Assembly: GCA_949710005.1 (NCBI GenBank) | Contig: OX453279.1 | Location: forward strand, 27,346,762 to 27,410,761 | Direction: 5' to 3' | DNA from: Ricordea florida | Lineage: Eukaryota > Cnidaria > Anthozoa > Corallimorpharia > Ricordeidae | Length of the DNA: 64,000 nt | Shown: positions 11,901 to 23,900 of the stretch, in pieces | How positions within the stretch are numbered: position 1 is the first letter of the stretch | Layout: the number at the start of each line of letters is the position of its first letter | Notes under the pieces: generated by a model | Database searches by the model: none | Seen by the model: the letters and a program-made list of their open reading frames with translations, nothing else | Told to the model about the DNA's origin: nothing | Made by a program: the position numbers and the translations under genes

Positions 11901-14900
11901 AGGATCCTGAACAGGATAATGATCCTGATCAGGATCCTGAATATGATAAGGATCCTAATCAGGATCCTGAACATGATAAACATCCTGATCAGGATCCTGA
12001 ATAGGATATAGAACCTAATCAGAATCCTGAATGGGGTAAGGATCCTAATGCACACTCTTGATATAATCCATAGGATCTTGCTAAGATCCTATAAGATCTC
12101 GATAAAATCCTATAGGATCTTGCTGAAGAATCTTGATAAGATCCTATAGGATCCAGCTAAAAAATCTTGATAAGATCCTATAGGATCTTGATAAAGAAAT
12201 CTTGATAAGATCCTACAAGATCTCGATAAAATCCTATAGGATCGTACTAAAGAATCTTAATAAGATTCTATAGGATTTTGATAAAATCCTAGAATCTTGC
12301 TAAAGAATCTTGATAAGATCCTATCGGATCTTGATAAAATCCTATAGGATCTTGCCAGAGGATCTTGATAAAATCCTATAGAAGCATTTCCACTTTTCCT
12401 CTGATCATGATGTAGCTGTTAGTTTTAATACCAGTTTCATGGTTCACTGACAGAGGGAGGGGATAAAGGGGGCAAAACTTTATTGTCAGGTACAATGAAA
12501 TCAGTTCAAATAACTTTGAAATTGCAAATGCATTTTTATTAAATTGACCTTATCAAATTCAAATATATGCTACATGTGTTCCTCAAACACAAGTTTCAAA
12601 AGTCATGTTTTAATAAATTGACCAAGAGAGGCATTATGTCAATTTATTGGGTCATGCATTTCTCATTTATGCACTGTAGGTGTAAGACACTAGTTGTAAG
12701 ACACGCAGGGCCCCTTTTGATACCAGCCAAGTGCTGATTGGGTCACCCTGCCTAAATAAAGTTGACCTTGACCTTGTAGTTTCAGGTAACATAATTATTA
12801 GGTCATTTTTGAGGTTGTGGTTCATTGTATACCATTCCTATCGTTAGGAACTTGCGACATAATGCATCAGAGGATGCACTGTACAATAAAATGTCTAAGT
12901 GTATTTTTCCTTTACGTTGCCTTTCTCCTGTGTACATGTATTGCTGTAGTCCGGGTCAGCTGCGACTGGAGTTCATAAGCTATCTCCAATCATCACTTTC
13001 ACGTCGATCGCCAACAAAATACCGCACCGCGCAACTCGAAGCTGATATTCTAAACAGGTCTTTTGTATTCGCTTTCTGAGCTTGGAAGACCAATAGAACA
13101 CTTAAAAGAATCTCGTCTTTCTGTAATTCCCATAAATTGCTTCTGAAGCAAAAGCTAACACACCTCAATACGAAGGGCTAACGCTCGAAACGTCAGCACC
13201 TCCTTTTTACCTTACGGTGGTATAACTTACTTAATCAACTCGTTTGATTTACCCATTTTCTTGCACCTCAATAATGGTCCGCCATATTGAGACAAGACTG
13301 CCGTGAAGGCCCTGGATCGAGATGCTTTGCTGCTGAACCAATCAGATCATGTATATTTTCATGGCGGTAAACGCTGCTGGTCGTGCAGCAGCGAGCTCAA
13401 GCGGTGAATGAAAATCAATGTAAACTTCCAGGTGTGGTACAGTACGTCGATTGAATCAAACGTTTTCGATGGCTTGGTGAGAAACAAGGCCGTATGAATT
13501 AAAAAGTTTTTGTTTTGGAAGTCACAATCAAGATTCGTTTGGGAACCATTCAAAAGCGCGCAGTTCGTGGTGAGTACAACAACGACTTCCTTTGTTCACA
13601 CATACTTTTACGGTGCTGAGCTTAAATTTAACTTAAAAGACAATTGAAAAAGGGCTGTGTGTTTATTTTGATGAACTTAAAATTTTTTCTGTGGAAAGGT
13701 CGTCATTAATATCACGACATAGTTCAAAGTAAAATCAACTCGGGCGCTGCTTTATAGCTTGGTTTACGAACTTCATGCGAAATGCTGGCTTACATTTGGC
13801 TTGCAAATCAAGCACCCTCCTAGATTTTCCTTTAGTTTTTCAATGGATTCTGGTTTGAAAACTAGCAGAAACTGGAGCAAAAGGGAACACACGTAAGGAA
13901 TAGTATAAATTTGTTATTTTTGTATCTGGACATTTTTGAGTCAGAATTTCCGTGTTGATTTTGATTTGGTTTTGAGTACATGTATATAGCTAGATGCCCT
14001 CCCAGCTGTTCGTTGTTTGGCATAATATATTTTGCGGAATTGGACCTAGAACAATTACCAATATAGACCTAGCCCTTTTTCTGCAAAGATTTCAACCTTG
14101 CTATATAAACTTCATATACATCTCACTGGGTATTTTTATATTACAGATGCTGTGCAAGAGCTAAACCAAAATCAAGAGATAGCTAGATCAAAAGCAGCTA
14201 AGTCTTGATCATCATTGTTATTATGAAACAATATCTCGTCAGTCAGATCTTATTTTCTAAGTTTTGTTTCATGAAAATGAAGCTAACTACCACAATAACT
14301 ACAAGGAGACTCATGACTTCATTGTTAATTTTTTTGAATAAATAGTATAAGGTGCAGATTCAAAATACCTGTAGTATTTGCTGTCTGAGGGTTACTGTCA
14401 GTGTGCATTACAAGAGACCATATTAGTATATACAACTTACCAAGATGTCCTGCACTTTTGATATTAATGATTATATCAAAAATAGAATGCCTGCATGTTG
14501 CATAGTATACTTTATTATAATTATAAAATACATACTTAATAAGAAGTATACTTTTAAGTAACCCAGAGTACTGTAATTTAAGTATACCTCTATTAGTACA
14601 GTTTAAGTCTACTTTAAGTGTAAGTGAAATATACTTTTTGGTTCTTAAAAGGTGTTCTGAATTCCAGCAAGATATCGACATCAATGAACCAAAAATGTTA
14701 AGATAAATTAAAACAGCATAGGCATACTTCTACTGCTGATTAACTGCAGAATTCTTGTAAGAAAATTTTAATCTCTGTGCCTGGAATGTTCATCTATTGT
14801 ACCAAGAAGAAATTTTAATAGGTTGATGAAAACCCATTTCCTCATACTTGTCCAATACTCTGACAAATTTATGCACAGCTTTGTATTGAAATGCACTGCG

Positions 14901-17900
14901 TTGTATTGCATCGTTCTAGAATGCATTGTTGAACTCTTGTTATGGCCATATAATACAGTACAGTGCTACGCATAAAATTTGTTGGAGTATTGGACAACCC
15001 TCCATTTCATGAGCAGTCTTTATGCTCAATGCAGTTTCAGACTATAAATACAATACAATGAATTGGCATTCCAATTACAGTCATTTTGAATACAAGGGGT
15101 TTTTTTAGCAAACATTGACCTGTACAATAAATCCTTGCAGATGTTGATAAACAAACTAATCTTTGTTGTTAGCTACATATAATGTTAATTAACCCTTTAA
15201 CTCCCATGCTCTGAGAAGCAATTCTCTTAGCAACTGCCATATATTTGGTTTTAAGTTAGTTGGGAGAATTTGGTATCAGAAGAATTTATGATGTCTGAGT
15301 TGATCATTTCTGTGATTCCCATTAACAGTTAGCCATACTGATAGTACATTGCAGTGTTCTTGTATGGAGAAGTTCCATGCCGTTCACTTCTGGGAGGTAA
15401 AGGGTTAATAGAAATTAGAACTGTCAATTCCTTGTGGTTAGTGTATTATTTTAAGTGCAAAATCAGATCTGTGTAGTTTAAGCCTTTGTAAACAACAGTT
15501 AGGTGCTCTTTGAAAAGTTAATATTTGTCAAAACTTGTATTATAAGGGTTGAATAAAATAATGTGTTATCAAGTTAGGTGCTTTTTCAAATGGATGCTTA
15601 ATATACTGAAAGGGAACATGACATCAGAGGGATTTGTAGAGATAAGAACCAATCAGAATACTTATACGAATTTCCTAGGATCCTGTACAAGATCCTACAC
15701 ATTTGCTAGGATCTGCACAAGATCCTACACATTTGCTAGGATCCTGTGCAAGATCCTACACATTTGCTAGGATCCTGTACAAGATCCTACACATTTCCTA
15801 GGATCCTGTGCAAGATCCTACACATTTCCTAGGATCCTGTACAAGATCCTACACATTTCCTAGGATCCTGTGCAAGATCCTACACATTTCCTAGGATCCT
15901 GTACAAGATCCTACGCATTTCCTAGGATCCTGTACAAGATCCTACACATTTCCTAGGATCCTGTGCAAGATCCTACACATTTCCTAGGATCCTGTACAAG
16001 ATCCTACACATTTCCTAGGATCCTGTACAAGATCCTACACATTTCCTAGGATCCTGTACAAGATCCTACACATTTCCTAGGATCCTGTACAAGATCCTAC
16101 ACATTTCCTAGGATCCTGTACAAGATCCTACACATTTCCTAGGATCCTGTACAAGATCCTACACATTTCCTAGGATCCTGTACAAGATCCTACGCATTTC
16201 CTAGGATCCTGTGCAAGATCCTACGCATTTCCTAGGATCCTGTGCAAGATCCTATACATTTCCTAGGATCCTGTACAAGATCCTACACATTTGCTAGGAT
16301 CCTGGATAGGAACAGGATCTTGAACAGGATCTTGAACAGGATCCTGTAGGATCTTGTAGGATCCTGTAGGATCCTACAGGATCCTAAGTAGGATCCTATA
16401 GGATCCTGTAGGATCCTACAAGATCCTAACAGAAAAACCTGTAGGATCCTGAAAGGATCTTAATCAAGATCCTATCAGGATCTTATTAGGATCCTATTTA
16501 GGATCCTAGGTAGGATTTCTACCAGGGGAACTTTACCAAATTTGAAAGTAACAACTTGTGATGTAAATATGTTTCTCATCTTTGCTGTAAATTTCTTAGT
16601 ATTTGACACGTATATATCCAGATAGGTTAGCATTTTTGTTATATCAGTTGAAAAGTCATCAAAATTAATAGCTGGTATAGGATAAGATCTATTGGTTAAT
16701 GTTAAACTTTCAGGAAATGAATTCAATTCATCACCATTCAAACCCAAATCTTTCCATAAAATTCTTTTCAAACGAGGTGAAATATCATCAATCCATGTTT
16801 TTCCAGTAGGATCATCATTTGACATTATTGTTGTACCATTTGATTTCCATTTAATGTAACCACCATACTGATCAGATACAAATTCAAATTGACTTAGATC
16901 AGCATTTGGGTACCTTTTTCTGAAATCTTTTAGTGTCATTTTTATTACTTTTAGAATAAGATGAAAAGTCTTTAGATTAGATCACCTCTTTTCTAACACC
17001 AGCATAACAATTCCATCCTACATCAGTTCTCTCATATGAAATTTTCAACGTGCGGTCAGTTCCTTTAATATTTCCGCTCGAACCTCTGTTCTTATCTGAT
17101 TCATATTTAAGTTTTTTTCTGCATCTTTCCTGGTTTTTTGGCGGATTTCTAGTTTTAGTTTTTCAAACTTTTCCACCTCTGATAAAATTAACGAAAATTC
17201 TTGGTCGGATATAGCGTTATCTTTTAGAGCCTTTGAAACCAAGTCGTGAATAGTGTTTACTTTTGCTTTTGCCAAAGAAACTGTCTGTTCATGTTTACTA
17301 ACTTTATGAGAAAGTCTTTTAGAAGCTGAACCGAATCCAACCGATATTCCCCCACAAATACCTCCCACTGCTCCTAATGGGATACCAACAGCAGAACCAA
17401 AACCAGTAAGAGAGGTACCCAATCCGCTTGCAGATAGGATAACTGAAAACACCCCACTACTAACACTTATTTTTGTAAATATACCTCTCGCTCGATTATA
17501 CTTTTTCCTAACATATTCATAATGTTTAATTTCCTTCTCAAGATTTTGTAGTACTTCGCATGACTTTTGTAGTCTGAAATTAGCCGTCTGAAATGAGGAA
17601 CTCGGGTCTGAATTAACAGGCACATTAGGATAAATTCTATTGTAGTCATCCATATTGTATTTTACTGATCAACATGATATCTTTAGACCTTTTAGGGTCG
17701 CGAAGCAAAATGAATTAGGGAGGGTTTTGTTATCTGCTCTTCTTTACCCTTTCCACAAAATATAGAACCACAGCCATTATCAAAAGCCAAGCATTCTTAC
17801 CTAAAAACCCAATGACCTCGCCCGCTGTTTTGAAAAGAAAGCTTACAATCGCACCAACCATTCCAGGCAATATTTCACCAAGTTTCTTACCAATAGCTTT

Positions 17901-20900
17901 AAACCCATTACCAACACCTTTACCTAATGTGGTTAGGCCTTTAGAAAGATTAGAAAGGATAACACCAATAACAACACCAACAGCACTCACAACTGCAAAT
18001 ACTGTAAAACCATATTTTTTGAATATAGCCTTCACACGTTCTCGTAATGGTAGATTTTTAAGTATTTCTTCATTTTTACTCCCCAGATCAGCCATTTGTT
18101 CTTGGTTGTAAATAAAACTCTTTCTTGTTAGTTCTCTTAATTTATCAACTTCATCTTGTAATCTTTCATTACTACGTTCTAACATTGTTAAATTTGACTG
18201 CCCCTTCTTATATTTGTCTATTTCATCTTTGTATACATTCATTTCATTCAAAAGTTTATCTTTCTGTATTTTTAATTCTATATTCTGTTTAACAGTTGCA
18301 TCAAAAAGACTTTTATTTTCAGCTTTTTCCACTTGTTGTTTCTCAATGAATTCACGAAGTTCTTTTTCTTTTTGTTCATATCGACTAATCTCCATAGGAT
18401 AAACTTTTGTAGTTGCTTCCAATCCTTGTAACACATTAAGTAATTCCGTATTTTGTTTATTAGCTTCATTCAATTGTGATAAAAGATTATTATTTTTTAT
18501 AAGCATGCTTTCATAATCAGCTCCTAGAGCTTTTAAGATGGTGGTTGGTAAATTATCAACTTTTATTACCCCATCTTTATCAATCAATGTATATTCTATC
18601 GCATTGCGCCTATCACTTAATTTAATCTTCAAACTACCATCCCTATCCCATTTTGCTGTAAATGGAGAATCCAAAGGATTAAATTCCGGAAACAAACTTT
18701 TTATGTATTGCAACGCTTCCATCCTATTATCATATTTATCAATAGGTAATTTGGGTATTGCGCCCTCCTTCTCATAATTCCTACCACCAAATGAAGTTTC
18801 TTCCTCATCATCGGGGTTAATTAGACTAGTGGTTGATGATATTGGATCCATTTCCATATTTTCTCTTTCAACATCATCGTCTAGATCAGTTGGTTCAAAG
18901 TCTGGTATATCTCCTACTTCTGCCATGATTTTTTACCAATTAGTAAGAAATCTTTAGACCCCTTAGGACGCGAAGCAAACTAATCACTCAATTAACTCTA
19001 AAAGAATTTACTAGCCATATAACCCAATGCCAACATACCACCACCTACATATGCCATTTCACCCATTTTTTGGTTGTCACTTGGTCTATAATAATCAGAG
19101 AATTTTGGTTCATGTGTCTCACTATACAATTTCAAAGCTTCATCGGTATTGGAAATATTTTTTAAAGCTTGGTATTTATCATCCTTTTGTTGTACTTTCC
19201 AATCAATTAGTTTCTGTCTATTTTCTTGATATTTAGCATAATCTTTTTGATATTTTTCCATTGCTTTATCATGTCTTATTTTCTCTGTATCTGTTTTATC
19301 ACCTGAGAGATATTTTGCAAGATATGAACCACCAACAAAGGCGGTTGCATTCAATATAGCTCCTCCAAACATCATCGCTAATGTTGCCATTTTTTTAAAT
19401 TTGGGGTTATTATCCTTTAGGTCGGGTTTCATACTCACATCGGTAAAATCTTTTGATCCTCTAAATATGTTTTTAGGTACATACTACCCGATAATACAAC
19501 CACCCATTTAGCATAATTTGTAATACTTGAGGATGGGTCGTTCATAAATGATTCTTTCATAGCCTTTTTAGCTACATATCCAACTCCAGCTGCTAATCCA
19601 ATAAGGACTGCTGAATCAGTAACAGTTTTCACAAGTTTGTTTTCAGTTGACATAATTTTTTACTGTATCAGTAAGAAATCTTTAAACTACTTATTTCATC
19701 TTTAGATTCGTCCTTATAACATTCCTATTTTTGGAATCTGTGTTGGTATGGGGATATTTTGAGGTGGTGGTCTTTGAGGAACTTGTGTAAAATCAGGTGA
19801 TGTTATGTTTTCCTTCGGGTCTTTCTTAAAATATCTCATAAACATATCAAATGCTGTAAACCCTATTCCAACAATAGATAAAACAGTGGTAAAAGATAGC
19901 TCTGGAATCCATGCTTTAGGTTCACTCTCTTGGTTTGAATTTTCTTCCTGTTTAATATCCGCTTGTTCCTTTTCTCGTTTCATTTCCCTAGCCAACGCTT
20001 CTTTAGCTTTTTTGTTATATTCTGCTAGTTTCTTACCAGCCGCAACCTTTTTAGGATCTTTCTCTTTCTTTTTATTATCTTTCTTTTCAGGTATAGGATC
20101 CATTGTAATTTGTTCAACAACTTCTTCTGACATTATTATTTTATTTCACAAAGTAAAGAATCTTTAAATCAGTATCTGGATAAGTTTTGCTAGCATCACT
20201 ACGTATTTGTTCTTTTAGCATCTCAATATCTTTTATAATTTCTTTATTTTGTTGGGTTTTATGATCTAGCATCCTTTTAACATCTGCAATAAGTTTTAAA
20301 GCTTTTTGATTTTCAATTTCCATATCTCTTTTATATTCTACCAACATTATTTATTTTTTGTATTCAGTAACCCGCTCAGTTGTGTTAATTAGTATGTTCA
20401 ATAGCCTTCTCAGTTTTGTTGGAATCATCTATATTTTTACTTGTAACTTGTTGTATTTTACCTATTTTAACATGTTTAGCAACCTGAAATAGCCCGCTAG
20501 CAAGTGCTGCCAATCTTCCTGCTTTCAATGCTAAGAGCCCCGCAATGTTTGTCAGTTCGCGATTTACCAAGTCATCATTCTTTAAATCCACACAAAGAGC
20601 TTCTATATCATCTACTGGAACTATGTAAGAAATGACTTGAGAAACTAATTGAAGAGATGAATCAACTAACCCACCACTAATTTTCTTACCTAATACTGCC
20701 TGATATCTATTATAATATTTTTCAATGTCTTTTACTGATAATTTTTTTATATCACCAAGACTCATATCAACCCCTAAATATTCCTTTGTGGTTCCAAGAG
20801 CTGCGAGGATGGCTAGTGATTCTTGTTTTATTTCAACTTCATTATCATCATTATCTTTTACCTCAGTCTTTTCTTCTTCAATATAATCTTCAACTTCTGT

Positions 20901-23900
20901 CATTTTACAATTTTCTTGTCAGGGCTTTAGATTCTTTTTAAAACGGTTTTACCTATCGTTGAATTAGATGATAATATAGTAGTAAAAGATAGCTTTGGAA
21001 TCCAACCAACCCTAATAAACCTACAAATTTTATAAGTTCTCTATCAATCAACTTTTCCAAATCATCTTGCCACGTCTCATAATTATAATCATCATCATCT
21101 TCAAATTCATGTTTCTTCCTATCGTCTGTCATCTTTTGTGATAATATATTGATTGTTTTTAAATAACTTCAGGGATCTCCAAATAGCAATTAAATGGGTG
21201 ACGTAAACACAAACAAAGTCTAGAATATTTTTCTTTTTTCAGTAGTTCTACAAATTTTTTACTAGTTTCAGTGTCTAAATCGCCACCATAATCTTCGAAA
21301 AACATCTTCATACCTTTTTGTGATGGGTTATGGAAAGTAACAACACAAGCTACATTTTCACGGAATGGTTTTGCTATTGAAGTTAATTGCTGAGTTAGAA
21401 CCCAAACGGATAATCCATGATGTCTTCCAGAAAATGCTAAATCTATAAACTTGTTTGATCGTTTCTTCAGATCATTAGAAACAGCACAATCGTCTAAAAT
21501 TATTAATGTATTTGTTCCCGAGAATAAAGTTTGGCAATCAGTTAATAACTCATTAATCTCATCAATGTTACTTGCATCTGGTGATAATACATAGAAATGT
21601 TTATCTTTATTAGCAAAATTATGATATGTTTTATTTTTAGCATAAGTTGGGCATATTAAAACAATGAATTCAAACAATTTTAGGAATGCTCCTCTTAGCT
21701 GATCAATTATATACTTTGTCTTTCCACAATTTGTTGGGCCAGTTATAATGCAATGGAATGGTAATTTTTCTCGTAATTCTTCCATCTTTTCTTTTAACTA
21801 ATACATGATTGATCTTAAACCTCATTCAGTACATTATAGAGCGTAAGTTTGAATTCATAACCTCCATTAACGCATCAGCTACCACAAACATATAACAAGT
21901 CATAATGCCAGACCCACTAAGTTTCCTTTTAATTTCTATTTTTACACCATCTTGTGCGTTATTTAAGGCCAGACCCCCTCCATGAATACCATTATCTGGG
22001 TGAGTTCTCAAATCTATCCACAGAGCAAACTTTTTACTATAAAAATCCTTTTCCTTTACTGACCAACGGGAAGAACCACTGAAACGTTTCTTTATTGACT
22101 CCCATAGGTCTGAAGGTACCATTCCCTTAGAGTAGAAACGATTTGGTACACCATTAACATCGATATTGATTGAGGTGATACCTGGATTGAAAAAATTCTC
22201 AGAATCTCGTGCTCCTTCCCCATATGGTAATGTAAACAAACATAATATCCCTGTAATTGACCTTCTAGGTAGATTAATATGCTGGTTTATAACGCTTTCT
22301 GTAGGTCTGGATATGGTGAAAGTTTTGTGTAGAGTGACATTCTCATAAAAGAACCCCTTACCAACTTGATAAGCTGCTTGTGCCTCACGAGCTAAGTATT
22401 CGCTTGATATACAAGAATATTCCAACTCAAGGTTTGTGATTTTGTAAGTTGGGGTCTTGGTCTTGTCAGAATAAACAACAATATCGTTAACTGGAGCTAG
22501 TGTAATCTCAAAGATTATTTGATGATCTAACGCCTTTGGGTAGAAAACTCCATGATCGTTTAGAATAGGATGGTTTAGTAGGATATTATACTTGGTGTTG
22601 TGTACTACTGCAAGAGCTACTTCTTTTGCATCTGTGTCTACCTTATCACCCGCATTTGTCCGTAGCTTCCTCATGTTTTCAGAAGAAATACCTTGCCTTA
22701 ATCTATCCTCCCGTTCTTCATCTGTTAAGAATAAGTCATGGTAGGTTTGAAATAGATCGTATCTTTGAGTATCCTGTAGTGTTTCACCTCCAAAAAGAAC
22801 CCTGAGTCTGGATACAAGGTTACTACCTACATTATTAACTAGGGTATTATCTTCATGCCCCTCAACAGTCAAGTTAAATACTAGAGATACACTTCCTGGC
22901 ACAATCACTAAATTTTCAGAAAGTTTAGGAATATTTAGATATATTGTTTCTCCTGGATTAGCTGATGATGGGTTTAGTGTAATTCTATTCAATGTTGCTT
23001 CCGATTTCAAACCGAGTGGCTCTCTTGGAATCCTGTTTGGGTTAATTTTTTCAGATACGGTTGTCATATTTTATTTTAAGGAATGGGTGAGTAATCTTTA
23101 AATGAGTTCTACCTTATCAAAAAATTTCAGTAGGATATATTATTCAACTGAGGGATATTGGAAAGGATATTCAGCAATACCTAAATTAGCCGAGAGAGCA
23201 AAAGTAAGTGAAAATGTAACTAAAAGATGGCTTGAGAAACAGGCAATTTGGCAAATATATCTACCTGCTCCAAAATATATACCTAGGCCTCACTGGACTG
23301 TAGATAAACCTAATCAGATTCATCAAGCAGATTTATTATTTTTACCGCATGATAGAGTTGGAAGAAAAACATATAAATACGCATTAGTTGTTGTTGATGT
23401 AGCCTCGAGATACAAAGATGCAGAACCATTAGCCTCAAAAGAAAGTAGGGAAATTTCAAATGCTTTTGAAAAAATATATTCCAGAAAAATGAAATATCCC
23501 AAAACATTAATTGTTGATCCTGGAAGAGAATTTATGGGTGATGTGACAAAACTTATGAATTACCATAATGTTAAAATACAGAGAAGTGAAGCTGGAAACC
23601 ATAGAGCTCAAGCGTTTGTGGAAAGAGCAAACAGAACATTAAGCGAACGATTATTTAGTCATCAATATGCACAAGAAATGATTAGTGATGAAAGGTCAAG
23701 AGTATGGGTAAAACGATTACCTAATATTCTAAAAACTTTGAATAATACACCAACGAGATTAACTGGAAAAGAACCAGATGAGGCTATAAAACAGAAAGAA
23801 GTTGATATCAAACCAAAAAAGTATAAGCGAGTTGTTGGGCTTGATGAGGTTAGGATACTACCTGGTGTTAAAGTTAGATATTTATTATCTCCAGGCGAAC

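Larger units (their letters stand above)
11771..16527. mobile_element. Nested TIR element with GGATCC-rich subterminal arrays
   Basis: The ends are CCCTGGTAGAAATCCTAC (left) and its exact reverse complement (right), 4757 bp apart. Inside each end lies a long array of AGGATCCT-like units (11786-12385 and 15672-16515). The 3.3-kb interior has no transposase I can recognise. It holds a LINE-like tail, a hammerhead-like repeat, a MITE and a possible tiny spliced gene. Polinton coding sequence abuts both ends, so this element inserted after the Polinton. No clear target duplication is visible. The superfamily is undetermined. Confidence 0.8.

Noticed and set aside
15672-16305. CRISPR array
   Set aside because: The units are contiguous 31-bp tandem repeats without unique spacers, in an animal genome.
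17812-18777. Several plus-strand frames across the coiled-coil Polinton ORF
   Set aside because: Antisense shadows of the minus-strand gene, with no promoter box or domain.
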